Shown: positions 48,807 to 60,615, counted from the stretch's first letter. The stretch is 64,000 bases of DNA from Druceiella hillmani (GCA_039881145.1 JAYKKI010000023.1:9171001-9235000); one strand, 5' to 3'. Made by a program: numbers and translations. The notes: a model not told the origin generated them from the letters alone.

Positions 48807-48951
48807 TTATAAATATAATTACTTTTAATGATAAGTCAAGTTATGACAATTATGTCAAAATATAATATAATGGAGCTAGTATATGCTCCATTATATTATA
48901 TTTTGACATAATTGTCATATGACTTATCATTAAAAGTAATTATATTTATAA
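48807..48951. repeat. Long near-perfect foldback (arms ~67-70 nt, 8-nt loop)
   Basis: Arm 48807-48876 and arm 48885-48951 are exact reverse complements except for three extra bases (agt, about 48839-48841) in the left arm. The loop is tagtatat. No mismatch has accumulated, although the surrounding DNA looks old. There is no coding frame and I see no clear target-site duplication. Candidates are a foldback or MITE-type element, a recent inverted duplication made during replication, or a hairpin-RNA locus that could feed the siRNA pathway. Confidence 0.93.
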
Positions 48952-49249
48952 ACCTAAAACTTTTCAACAACTAAACACCCTGTACTCTTTGCTTAGAACT
49001 TTGTAATAATGATGTTAATAGGCACTTAAATATAGCTCTTAGCATAATACTTTTAATGTTACTAGTCTAAATATATACTGAAATAGCGGATGAAATAATT
49101 TATAAGTGCTAAAATGAAGACAGGTTTATGTTGGTTTCTTGTTAAAAAGTTCATCAGGAATTCTCCATTCCGTAGTTGTTTATATTGTAATTGAAATTTC
49201 TAATCAAATGCTATTAGTAAAATGTGTTTCAAATCCTCGTTTGAAAAAT
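48952..49249. other. AT-rich sequence, nothing recognised
   Basis: Short unique stretch between the foldback and the Helitron-like copy. Confidence 0.5.
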
Positions 49250-50024
49250 TGTACGGAAGTGACACATTGAACAATATACTGAAACTTAATCTATTCATAT
49301 AATACAACTAAAAAAGAGTAAATTCTGTACATGGAATATATTTTAAAAAGATTGATTAATTTAGGATTTAAAATGATAATAGAAGCCGGAAAACTTTTTT
49401 ACCATTTTCGTTTGTCTATCTCTATGTTATTTTGTGCGTCAATGAAGCAAAATATTCTGGATGGATTTTGAGGAAATTCGGTATGGTAATTAATAGTTTA
49501 TAACCGAAAACAACATATGTGAAAAATCGTTTTTGAAGTAAAACTTCTTTACACACGCTTGACTTGGGGAGTAAGCTGGAGAATGCGTGACGAGAGCGTT
49601 ACGAAAAGTGTGATCGGGCGAGGCGAACGAAAGTTGAGAGAGAGATATAAGTTAGTGAAGACAGAAAGAGAGAGAATTACGTTTCATATATTACTGTAGG
49701 GACAAGAGAGAGAGGTGCGAGCACACATTTTCTTTCTCTCTTTCTCTCATAGCCAGTTATGTTTCGTATATCTAAGACACAGTGCAAGCCTATTTTCTGT
49801 ATCATACTGTAGGAGCAAGAGAGAGCAGTGCGCGCGCACATTTTCTTTCTCTCTTCCTCTCATAGCCAGTGCATGAAATATATATATATGCGATAAAATT
49901 GTAAATTCATTTTAAAGTTCATATTTCGTGAATTTGAAGTTTTACTTCAGTCGTGTGGTCTAAAACACACTCGTTTTTTTCGTATTCCGAATTTCACCCA
50001 AGTAAAACCGTGGGGCAGAGCTAG
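49250..50024 (+). mobile_element. Helitron-like non-autonomous element, copy 2, with an internal palindrome-bounded block
   Basis: It shares with copy 1 at 30382-30920 the blocks acacattgaacaa, gagtaaattctgtac, ttttaaaaagattgatt, gaagccggaaaac and a gtctatctctatgtt stretch, and ends ggcagagCTAGta at 50021-50024, a Helitron-type 3' end. Between 49535 and 49948 lies about 400 bp absent from copy 1. It is bounded by gaagtaaaacttc and its exact reverse complement, and contains two ~80-bp copies of a segment with caagagagag and attttctttctctctt (49691-49770 and 49803-49882). Coding capacity is absent. Confidence 0.6.
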
Positions 50025-50814
50025 TATTTAATAATCTGGACTTAAAAATTAGACATTGTAATTGAAACTTTGTAATGAAAAGCCTGTCTACCACATTCGA
50101 CAGAGTGCGCGAAAAAATTTCTATCTCCATTTTAAACCTATGAGAAGTATATTAAACTCCTTTTAATATTTTGGTACATATTAATTGAGGTTATTTACTT
50201 AGAAAATGTCATTCATGATGTCAAGTCTAAAGCTATGAAAATTGTGAGACTATGACGGTCGATCTTCCCAAAGTTATAACGACTTTTAGTCATTACGGAA
50301 TTCCAATAGAAATAACGTAAGTCTGATAAAATGACGAACAATACAGTATCATAGATAGATGTATCTATTTTTATGACTGCGCAAAATAAATAAACCCGTC
50401 GAACAAGAAAAATCATATATGTACATAAAAACATATCATCAAAAATACACCTTTTATTCAAATGTCATTTATCTATTAAAAAAGTGTTAATTTGATTATT
50501 ATTGAAGGTCACTGAACCATTCACCGCGTTGATTCGTTAACCAATTAACATTGAATAGTTGAATTGATATTAAATCAAAGCATTCGTTTGCGGATTGACT
50601 AACTTTTTTTGTATCTAAATAAACATATTGAAGCTTTGCTTTCATAAATTCAAATCGACGATTAATTATTACTTATTAATTTAATATGATTATCATTATG
50701 TTTATGTAGACAGTGGACTCTGTATAACGCGACCTCCCATAATGAGAAATCTAATATTATTCATTAATTTATACATTTAGGTCACATTTACAACTTGCTT
50801 AAATACATCTCATA
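50025..50814. other. AT-rich sequence, nothing recognised
   Basis: An 82-codon reverse frame (50213-50461) shows no domain. Otherwise unique DNA. Confidence 0.5.
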
Positions 50815-51045
50815 ATACATGCCTCGTATTTCGTACGCGATTCCATACAACGTAGAATATATCCCTGCGTTGTTGTGGAGTTCACTGTACTTTGATAAAA
50901 TTTCCTACGAAGGTGACGTAAGCAAAGTTACGAATTTTCACATTCGTTATTTTTCTACCGCAAGGGAACTACGCTTTCATGCAATATGGCAGGCTACTTG
51001 CTATTATTGGAACATATTATATAACTTAAAATCAAATTAGTCTCA
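50815..51045. other. GC-richer block with a 73-codon open frame
   Basis: The forward frame 50819-51040 begins with a real ATG. The surroundings (tgcgttgttgtggagttcac, gcaagggaactacgc) recall lepidopteran non-autonomous DNA transposons more than a gene. I recognise no protein family. Probably a transposon remnant. Confidence 0.3.
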
Positions 51046-51164
51046 GTGCGAAATAAATTGATCTAACCCGGTGATGGCCCCAGTTGTAATCTTGAAATAA
51101 CATTATATTTTTTACACTCTACCATGCATTCAACAGTGAGTGAGCATGACATCTAATTTAATTT

Positions 51165-51758
51165 GAATTGAATTAGGAATGAAATCTGTTAGTTGAATAA
51201 GTAATGAAATCTGTTAGTTGAATAAGTAATGAAAACTGTTAGTTTGAATAAGTAATGAAATCTGTTAGTTGAATAAGTAATGAAAACTGTTAGTTTGAAT
51301 AAGTAATGAAATCTGTTAGTTGAATAAGTAATGAAAACTGTTAGTTTGAATAAGTAATGAAATCTGTTAGTTGAATAAGTAATGAAAACTGTTAGTTTGA
51401 ATAAGTAATGAAATCTGTTAGTTTGAATTAGGAATGAAATCTGTTAGTTGAATAAGTAATGAAAACTGTTAGTTTGAATAAGTAATGAAAACTGTTAGTT
51501 TGAATAAGTAATGAAATCTGTTAGTTGAATAAGTAATGAAAACTGTTAGTTTGAATAAGTAATGAAATCTGTTAGTTGAATAAGTAATGAAAACTGTTAG
51601 TTTGAATAAGTAATGAAATCTGTTAGTTGAATAAGTAATGAAAACTGTTAGTTTGAATAAGTAATGAAATCTGTTAGTTTGAATTAGGAATGAAATCTGT
51701 TAGTTGAATAAGTAATGAAATCTGTTAGTTTGAATAAGTAATGAAATCTGTTAGTTTT
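51165..51758. repeat. 25/26-bp minisatellite organised as 51-bp dimers and a ~255-bp higher order
   Basis: Two alternating monomers (aatgaaatctgttagttg and aatgaaaactgttagtttg types, 25 and 26 bp) form 51-bp dimers. A variant junction, aattaggaatgaaat, recurs at 51171, 51426 and 51682, about 255 bp apart, which equals five dimers. Roughly 23 monomers are present with almost no other variation, so the array is recently amplified. Confidence 0.95.
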
Positions 51759-52894
51759 TATATATTTATGAACCAGATTTTTGCCTGCCGTTCAGCTTAT
51801 GTTAATTTCTTCGTTTACGCAGTTTTTAGCGACAGTGGTCATTGGTTAAACATTTCGTGCTAGTCAAGAAGCTGATATTTTTTTTTTAACTTTTCTGTAA
51901 GTCGTTTACGATTTAATATAATATTAATATATAATGTATAAAACGTATTTCTTTTTCTTTGTTAAACTAAGAAATACTCTAATAAAAACTTCATTAAAAT
52001 TGATTAATTAGCTCTATTTGAATTAAGTGATTTGCTTGTAAAAACATTCTAATTTTTATTGCACAAAGAAAAAAATTGCATATTTACTTTCCAACATCAC
52101 ATCAAAATGATATATACAACAGTCTACTCCTATAGTCTCAAGCTGTTTATAATATTGAAAACTTCATCAACCAAACAAACAGATGAGCAAGAAACTAATC
52201 TCATAAGGATAGATTTCCTTTCTATAAATTATTTACAGTCCCTGAAACAAACATTTTCAAAAATACCTTTGACGTACAAAGTTGTTTATTTTTAGTGTTT
52301 TATTGTATTTACTTATAGAAAAACAATATTTAGTAATACAATAATAGTAATAACTAATGGGCGGACGTATGTACCATACTTCTTCGCGCTTTTCCAAACC
52401 TACGTAAAATACAATACACTATCAACATAGATTTAACGGGTACAAAGTGTGTGGAAGACTGTGCAACTTTCTGCCACTGAACCAATATGAACGATATTTT
52501 AAAATATATTCCATACCTTTCGTTGATTTTTTTGTTCTTTTAGTCACTATTAATACATATAATTATGATTTACAAATATGTAATGACAAAGACACAAGGG
52601 ATAATGGAACAAATTATCGTACACGATGCAATCAATCTAACAAAATAATAAAAAATGAATACAACAAGATATGAGCACCTTCTCATTCGCTACAACTGAA
52701 GACACAATAAAATGCATGCCAAGACACAGTGGGATACTCCCGTAGCGAGAGACAACGGTACAACGAACAGTTTATGTTTGAAAACTCATATTTTAATACG
52801 TACCAAAAATATCTATCGAAACATAATAACGGGAGTCACAATTATTTGTAAATACAAATAAATTATTTTATAATTATTTGAATCTCGGGGAAAT
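51759..52894. other. AT-rich sequence, nothing recognised
   Basis: Frames at 52059-52295 and 52447-52674 show no recognisable domain. No repeats. Confidence 0.5.
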
Positions 52895-53335
52895 AGAAAG
52901 TAGGATTAGGTGCAATGGTCGGGGATTGGCTACATTGCACGCATCTTCAACCAGTGTTTTGAAAGAATGACCGTCACGCAGTTTGGGATAGACAGGAAAC
53001 TGATTAGAGTTTCTCTCGAAAACAGAAACACTATCAAATGGCTCCTAAAACACATCCAGGCCTCTGATGCTGTAAAGCGTGTGGCTAAACTGAAGTGGCA
53101 ATAACCTGAACACACAACCTAAAAGAGCGATTTTTTTGTGAAAACCTAGAAGGAAAACTTGAGAACAAAAAAGGCTATGAGGTAGACCCCAAATGCACTC
53201 AATGTAATGGCGATAAAAGAGAGTTGGCAAGCACTAACTGGATGAGTGATAACTGCACTAACTGGATGAGTGATAAAGTGGAGAAAATTCAAGAAGGCCT
53301 ACACAAAAATGGTCGAACAAGATTTAAGGTGATAT
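52895..53335 (+). pseudogene. Decayed RTE-like non-LTR retrotransposon C-terminal fragment
   Basis: The 64-codon frame 52910-53104 ends SDAVKRVAKLKWQ and is followed by a stop and then codons for PEHTT. RTE-like elements usually read '...VAKLKWQWAGHIAR...' at this place, so the stop replaces the expected tryptophan. Further on, around 53257-53330 in another frame, TNWMSDKVEKI matches the 'RWTDDLVKIAG' region that follows in the same proteins. A 24-bp tandem duplication of gcactaactggatgagtg lies at 53231-53278. The reverse transcriptase core is missing. Assignment rests on recognition of the conserved C-terminal wording. Confidence 0.6.
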
Positions 53336-53829
53336 TACTTAAGCGCATGTAATGAAATTTACTCACAGGGAATATAGAGATCAGTTATGAAAGGAAGGAT
53401 GTAATCCATATGTGTATATTTGAATATTATTTAACATAAAGACTGGAATAGGTCACCGTAGAAAGTGAATCAAGAATACTTAATTGGATAAACGAAAATA
53501 TGTTATAAATATAAAGTAAACAGATATTTCGAACTACGCATATAACAGCTCAAAATTCAAGGCTTTTTGAATATGTCCGTACAGGTCTTAAAGTCTTTGA
53601 TTCATAACCAAAAATATGCAAAAAAATCCGTTTACTTAACTCCAGCTCTCATATATATGTTTCTTCTTTTTATCCATATAGTTGTTGACTACAGTTAAAA
53701 CGTAATGACAGGCAAGAAAATGAATCATCAGTATTCAAGTAACGGTAGTACCAGAAAACAAACAATATGGGTACTTTATTTTCACATCGTTTATTACAAA
53801 ATATGCTTTTAAAAGCGTCATGCTGTTGT
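53336..53829. other. AT-rich sequence, nothing recognised
   Basis: Unique AT-rich DNA without supported features. Confidence 0.5.
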
Positions 53830-53965
53830 ATGGGAAACTAGCTGCAGCAACGGTGACCCAGTTAGGTGGTCACGAATATCTTTTTGCAACAATGAGGTCA
53901 CAGGTTTAAATCCGACCCGAGAACGGATCAATTTTTCCTTGTTATTAAACACCCGTATTTGGAAT
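53830..53965 (+). mobile_element. tRNA-derived SINE, decayed
   Basis: An A-box-like tgacccagttaggtgg lies at 53854-53869 and a B-box-like ggtttaaatcc at 53903-53913, one change from the GGTTCAAATCC consensus. The pair marks an internal RNA polymerase III promoter. The layout 'caacaatgaggtcacagg ... tccgaccc ... aatttttcctt' resembles tRNA-related heads of insect SINEs. It cannot fold as a functional tRNA as far as I can see. The 3' end is uncertain. Confidence 0.55.
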
Positions 53966-54261
53966 AACGAACCGAACTCGAAACTGCTTCACTCGACGGT
54001 TATCTGTAACTAAAGGTTTACTCATACACGCGAGTCGTTTAAAGTACTGACAATTTACATTTCTTCCGTTGTTATCATATCTATTCTGTCATTTTTTTTG
54101 GCGAAACACTTTAAGAAAGGATCTGGAGATTTTTTTACATGAGTTAGTTAATATGTTAATTAACTAATAATAAATATAAAAACATATGCCTAATTTTCAT
54201 AGCAATAATTTGTTAAATACCGAAAGTCACCGACACTCCCTATTTTCGTTAAGTCAGAACA
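53966..54261. other. AT-rich sequence, nothing recognised
   Basis: Possibly includes the SINE's unrecognised 3' part. No other feature. Confidence 0.4.
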
Positions 54262-54350
54262 ATATATTTTAGGGTATTATAATAAAACAAGGGTTCCCCT
54301 TATAACTTTGTCCGTTTGTCTGTCACAATCGTATAGTTTCTATAATTTTA
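54262..54350 (+). mobile_element. Interspersed-repeat copy 4, short, 'ggttcc' family
   Basis: acaagggttccccttataac is followed by tttgtccgtttgtctgtcac, the same order as in the family seen at 17095, 37635 and 60770. Only the head is preserved. Confidence 0.45.
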
Positions 54351-54432
54351 GACTTACATACACACACAATTTTTAAGTGGATGTTTTAGGTGGGATTATT
54401 AAATATAATATATGAAAATATATAACTATACA

Positions 54433-54441
54433 CTATATATA

Positions 54442-54516
<75 letters not shown>

Positions 54517-54552
54517 ATATAATTATATATATATACATATATATATATATAT
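54433..54552. repeat. (TA)n cluster with TATGTA interruptions
   Basis: About 120 bp of TA dinucleotides with several GTA interruptions. Reverse open frames through it are artefacts. Confidence 0.97.
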
Positions 54553-54601
54553 TAACTATATTGTAGGAAAATAAAAAAAATATATTTTGAATATATTCAA
54601 G

Positions 54602-54650
54602 ATCCATCCACTTATATGTTAGCTGTCGAATAGCACATAAGTGGATGGAT
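54602..54650. repeat. Compact hairpin-forming inverted repeat
   Basis: Arm atccatccacttatatgt (54602-54619) pairs with acataagtggatggat (54635-54650) with a 2-nt bulge. The loop side adds a GCT/AGC pair. The pairing is perfect otherwise. It is short for an animal microRNA precursor. Confidence 0.85.
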
Positions 54651-55396
54651 TTTACAATAAAATCGAGGTTTCTTAATTTTTTTTTATTTTTATGCCCTCT
54701 TTGGGAAACATTAAATTTCAAAATGGTATGCAGTATGTCTACTTTTTCAACTATTGTTATAAAAAAATTGAAAAAAATCCAACATTTGCTAATAAATTAA
54801 AATTTTTTGAATAACGTTCCAAAATTAACAAGGGAAAAAATATATACGCCCTTTTTCGTATGAATCGTCAAATACAAAAATTTATCAAGACAAGTAGTCA
54901 TTTTCCAAAATTCCATTTTTTTCCTTTCAAAGGTGGAAATATTTCCTCAATCACTTTAAATATTTCTTTATATATCTTACTGGATTTTCATTATTCTTAT
55001 TTACACATTACCTATATTACACAAGGACTAAATTGCACTTATAAACCAGTTTAAATTATTGTAAACCAACACAAAATACAATACTCATCTCTTTCACGCA
55101 CTTGAAAATGTGGGTACAATTTATTCCACGGTGTAATGTATTTAGTTACTATAAACTATAAGTAAGCTACTACGTTGTACAGAACTGTTTTGAATGAAGC
55201 TTTAATAACTGGAATGCAACAAAGCTGCACCGTTCAGTAATCATTACACAGCAAAATATCACAAAGCAAGGGATAATGGTGTGATTCAATATTGTAAGTT
55301 TCACCTTTATATAAACCTTCATCTATATGTAAACATTTTCGCTTGCCTTAGTTGTACTAATGGCTTATAAAGGCAATACAAACTCTGTAGATTGTG
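54651..55396. other. AT-rich sequence, nothing recognised
   Basis: A 64-codon forward frame (54860-55054) has no recognisable motif. Confidence 0.5.
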
Positions 55397-55418
55397 TGTA
55401 TATATATATATATATACA

Positions 55419-55465
<47 letters not shown>

Positions 55466-55500
55466 ATATATATATATATACATATGTATGTATGTATATG
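55397..55500. repeat. (TA)n / (TATG)n microsatellite
   Basis: About 100 bp of TA with TATG interruptions toward the right end. Confidence 0.97.
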
Positions 55501-56735
55501 TGTACTTAGGTACTGCGACATGCCGTTAGGACAGCGCAACAAAACACGACGTGTGTCACATTAAATAAACTGTAGCCCCAAATCATTACGCTTACATTTT
55601 CAAACATGAAGCAATTGATTATCCAATAAAAACATTTAGAAATTAATTTCAGATTAAGAAATTATGGGAGACAAATTCAAATCAAAGCTTAGAATGAAAA
55701 TCAAACGCCACGCAAACGCAATTAGTGTATCAAATGTATTCACCATGTCAAAATGTTTGTTTGTTCATGTGAATATTTTTACTCAATCATGCCGTAACGA
55801 CTGAAATTATTTTGTTAAAATTTAGTACAAAAATAGTCTTTATATACCCTAAACCAAAACATAGAAATTGTACTGCCGAAAACTTTTCCTGCCGAAAAGT
55901 TTATGTTTGATTTTCTTTTTAAATTTTTGTTTTTCTTTCATTTCCATCTGATTCAAAATACCATTATAATTTTCTAAACACAAGGTTCCTTTTTATTTAG
56001 TTCATTATCATTTAATTTATCAAAAACTACAAAATTTATACTAATCAAAATCGACTATAGTTCTCATTAAACCATAATAACATTAAACATGTAGCCCCTG
56101 CCTAAGTTAATTAAAAATAAATTGTTAATTCATCTTGCTGGTTCAAGGAGTTCTGTAGAAATACACTTCAAAAAACTAAATTTAAAATTAATGGTTCCTT
56201 TCATAAAAAATAAAAGACTTCTCATTTGTCTGATTGACGATTTAAAAAAACTTTTAAGGAACTTGCTTTTTTCGCTTTCAATAATTAAAAGTATCACTTT
56301 TGTCCCTGTAACACCCCATGTATTACAAGGATTCATTATATGAATACCCACCATTATATGGTCTTTTAAACGTCAAATATTTTTATACATTTATCACATA
56401 TTTTCAGTTAGGCAAACATAAATACAATTTTCTCATATAGTTTAGAATTGGGAATCGGTTTTGTAGCTTTAATAAGATAGGGAAAAAATTTAATGTTTCC
56501 AAACTCTGTTTGGAATTGATTTCATATTAATGCCAATAGCAAGATAGTGGCTACAAAGGTAGGACACGGTTTTGCCGGAACTGAGTTTCGCGTTCAAGCA
56601 TCTAGTGTAGAATTAATTATTCTTTTCAGTGGTCCTAAAGCAGATCGAGCCAATGATTCTAGTTTCTCTTTTAAGCATTACTCTGTCAGGCGTCTTGCAC
56701 GGTGATTATCTCACTCTCATCAGCTGCTATTTAAG

Positions 56736-56737
<2 letters not shown>
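55501..56737. other. AT-rich sequence, nothing recognised
   Basis: Overlapping opposite-strand frames at 56122-56354 have no known motif. Otherwise unique. Confidence 0.5.

Positions 56738-56776
<39 letters not shown>
56738..56776. repeat. (TA)n microsatellite
   Basis: A TA tract of about 39 bp. Confidence 0.97.
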
Positions 56777-56779
<3 letters not shown>

Positions 56780-57027
56780 GAAAAGTCAGCGTATCGTATA
56801 TTTTGACAATTATTTTATTATTCATTCATAAAAACTCTATTAGACGTAAAATCGACCATTGTGTTTGATTCGTTTCATCATAATTGGTTCCTCGTTTTCA
56901 TTTATAGCTAAATAAAATTACAGGGTCAAGCCAAAATTAGCTATTACTTCTCTGAAGATACATTATTTTTCACTTGGTCGCAGACAGCTTAATACAAGTA
57001 TTGCGCTATGATCTATAGTTGTTTTTC
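56777..57027. other. Unique sequence
   Basis: No supportable feature. Confidence 0.5.
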
Positions 57028-57290
57028 TTTCACTGCATCTTGAAGCTGGAATTTGACTTCACATTTTCACTGCATCTTTTAGTCGAGATTTGTATACACA
57101 TTTTCACAGCATCTTGAAGATGAGATTTGACTACACATTTTCACAGCATCTTGAAACTGAAATTTGACTAAATATTTTCACTGTATTTTGAAGCTGAAAA
57201 TTGACTACACATGTTCACTGCGCCTTGAAGCTGAAATTTGACTATGTATGTTCACTGCATCTTGAAGCTGAAATCTAAGTACAATTTTTT
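57028..57290. repeat. 37-bp minisatellite, seven copies
   Basis: cactgcatcttgaagctg recurs with a regular 37-bp step (57031, 57068, 57105, 57142 and on), each followed by aaatttgactacacatttt. The copies differ at several positions. Confidence 0.94.
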
Positions 57291-59461
57291 TTCAGTCGAA
57301 ACGTCTCATTTGACTCCGAAAAATTATTTCAACTGTCCCAAGAGTCGTTTTACATAGCTTATCTGTATTTTCTATCACAAAAATACAAATTATAATATGT
57401 CTCAAAGTTATAGACTAAGAAGCCAAAAAATCACCAAAAATATTTTTGCGCCTCAAAACATAGTCAGCCCTTTATTATATCATGTTACGTTATGAATAGC
57501 GTAAACATTATGCAATTATTAACCTTTTGGCAGATATCCGCATGTTGTATCATTATGAAACCTTTAATTTTTCAGCTACGTACTTTAAAATAGCGCCTTA
57601 TCTAATTTTACGTAAAAGTAGCTAAATCAGTAGACGTTACGGCTGACTTTATAGGTTATTTAAATATTTTTTTCGGTAATTTAGTAAGTTTAGCCTTACT
57701 GATAAAATTTATTGAGCAAGCTGAAAGTTAAAATGACCAACTATTATAGTTACCTTATGAAAAACTTGTGTTAAATTAGATACCAACAAATGTCATTATA
57801 TACATTTTCTCATAAAAAGTAATATACATTTGAAGAAACGCTTTTAAAATCCATACTAGAGAACTGAGGGATATCTTGGATCCTTTTACTATACTAAACA
57901 GTACTTTCGTGAAATATTTTCGAATAGCTAAAAACATAACACAATTTCGACAATTTGCAGCCAGTCTTGAAAATAACACGATAAATATACCTCAATTGAT
58001 GGGCAACAAAACAAAATAACCTGTAAAAGTGCATCTCCTGTCAGACACAGATAAAGTACAGAACTGTCATCGTCGACAAAATAACTCCATCCTTTTCTTT
58101 CTGTTCGCAAAATTATATGATGCTGTTCTTTTCTCTAAAGCCAACTAACTTAAACGGAAATTAACGGCAAGGATAACGCCAGTGCGAAGCAACATGTCGA
58201 TTTTAAAGCAAATGTTATGGCAATCGTTATTGTCGTGCGTTAATTAACGTATACGTTAAGTAAATGATACAGCACAGGGCTGAATAGCCCTTCCTATAAC
58301 ATACAACGTGCTAACAATCACATAAAATACTGACAAATAAGTTGAGACACGAAAGTAGCCTTAGTCGGTTAGATGCTATGGTTATTAATTTACCAATTAC
58401 GAGTATATCCTGTGTGTCAGCTGTACCCTATTTGTCTTAACCCCGATATCTGCTATAAGTACTAATGTGATATAACTAATAATTTGTTGTGTAGCATTTT
58501 TGCATCATTAATTAAAATGAATGCTGGTTTTTAACAGCAGCAATATTTGTATTGGCATGTTAACAAAAAAATGTATATCAAATTAACATATTCATATAAG
58601 TAAGTTAGTACATAAGTTATAAAACGTGAATTAGCAACCATAACAACAACAATCTAGACACACGATGGAGTGTTAGCATATTGAAAAAAGAAAAAAAAGC
58701 GGGCACTGACCGTTTGCATATTTACATGATACATTTCGAGTTACATTCAATCGTCAAATAACTCAAAATCTGTTTGACCTACAGACTCGTAATTCATACA
58801 ATGTAATTTATGATAAAAAAATGAAAATTTGCCGCCTTAATGATTAAATAGAAAGCTTGTTACGGAGACTTTTTTTCACATTTATATTTTTATGGGACAA
58901 AATTGTTTTTAAACTCGTCCTCAGTCCTAAGGAGTTCCTATTAGTCCTAGGATTCCTAATTAGTCCATATTTGCCAATTTTCTCATTCTGTTTTCTTCTC
59001 CCATATAATATAAAATTAATGTCATATGCTACTCATCGTATACAAAGGAAAATAACCGCTTCCCTTTCGCTGGCATTTTCATCGAATATCCTCATTTTTG
59101 TCATTACATCCCACGTATTTTGCCCCAAATATGTCATAATAATCTTTACGTATTGGTTATATATTAGCAGTTCGAAAACTCGAAGTTTGAGCGCACGATA
59201 AGCGGACAATCGGCATTAAGTTGTAGGACTATTAAAATCCCTGTTTATAGAGTAATAAACACCTTCGAAGGCTGCTGTCTACACCTTACACTACCTACAC
59301 TTACCTACACTAGCACCACCAGGTTGCTGACTGTTGCAGTTAGCCAACACACCAACTGGATAGCACCAGTGGTGTTCAATTGAAAATGTAGTTTTGTTTT
59401 AATAACAGAGTAATAAACACATATAGCTTAGAAGCTAACCAATTCGCTTAATTCAAAAATT

Positions 59462-59465
<4 letters not shown>
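57291..59465. other. AT-rich sequence, nothing recognised
   Basis: A 114-codon hydrophobic forward frame at 58857-59201 starts with a non-ATG codon and shows no known family. A small perfect inverted repeat, agggct/agccct, lies at 58277-58292. No gene is called. Confidence 0.5.

Positions 59466-59508
<43 letters not shown>
59466..59508. repeat. (TA)n microsatellite
   Basis: A TA tract of about 43 bp. Confidence 0.97.
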
Positions 59509-59512
<4 letters not shown>

Positions 59513-60454
59513 TTTTAAAACTGACTTCCACCTACATATCGTGTAATTGTATTACATTTCCTAAATTTCTAATAAAAGTCTAACTAAACGAATGCAATGA
59601 TTTTGTTTAATAAAAATGGTCTCTTGTTTCTCCGAAATCGTCTATGAATAAAAATAGTATGAAACAATTAGGGATTACGCAGATTAACGTCATAATTGTC
59701 GAAAAATTATAATCGAAAACCTTGGTAATTACATCGTATTGCAATAATATCGTATTAAATAGCATACAACATTTTATTCATACCTTTTTATCATGATAGT
59801 TACGCCTTTTGATTACCATGTGAGTGATTTTATTATGAACACATTTTTTTCCCTTTACTCTATTCACTATAATGAAATGTAATAAATAAAGCAATAATAT
59901 GAATAATTGAAACAACATTGATCCATTTGATTTATTTATATATACATACTTTTCTCAATGTGCAATTGATAATCTTAAATCTAATTGCGTACACTGTCCA
60001 TTTGCTTCTCATTAATAAATCCCCTTTAACGACGTACTTCACAGTTATCATTAAATGCAGTCATTTACCTAATTTTATACATTACTATATCTCTAATATT
60101 GCGATGCACATATGGAGTCCTCACGTTTTCACATACTCATTAAAATTGAAACTATAAAATATTAAATTGTTAACCTAACGAAAGAGAAAATGCAACTTAC
60201 CAAATAGAGATATAATTCAAAGATCTGAAAACTTAAATTAAAACCAGATTAATAAAATATACGCATTGATTATAAACTATGATAAAACACAAAAAAAAAA
60301 CAATTATAAATAGTGATGATATCGGTTGGTCCTCATGCAACTTTTGCACGCAAGAACCAACAACCAAGATCTAGAAGAATTTCAAGTATTTTTTATCTTG
60401 ATTCATTCTCTAAAAGGTTTAACTTTGATTTAATTTTCTTGAGCAAACAGCGTA
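59509..60454. other. AT-rich sequence, nothing recognised
   Basis: Unique AT-rich DNA. The beginning of the open frame described with the next repeat lies at 60316. Confidence 0.5.
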
Positions 60455-60615
60455 TTTTAAGATTTTATAAAAACTTGAAGTCTACCTCCAGTTTTTTAAG
60501 ATTTTATAGAAACTTGGAGTCAACCTACAGTTTTTTAAGATTTTATAGAAACTTGGAGTCAACCTCCAGTTTTTTAAGATTTTATAGAAACTTGGAGTCA
60601 ACCTCCAGTTTTTTT
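60455..60615. repeat. 39-bp minisatellite, four in-frame copies
   Basis: The unit ttttaagattttatagaaac plus ttggagtcaacctccag repeats every 39 bp (60455, 60494 and on). Because 39 is a multiple of three, a forward frame from ATG 60316 to 60651 stays open (111 codons) and shows the repeat FLRFYRNLESTSS. The first unit is the most diverged. I favour a repeat artefact. Confidence 0.93.

Noticed and set aside
54386..54721. 111-codon reverse frame with long I/Y runs
   Set aside because: Translation of the (TA)n cluster. The same applies to frames at 4519-4821, 55357-55542, 56629-56868 and 63015-63273.
58857..59201. 114-codon hydrophobic forward frame
   Set aside because: It begins at a non-ATG codon, has no recognisable family and shows the hydrophobic bias expected of random T-rich sequence.
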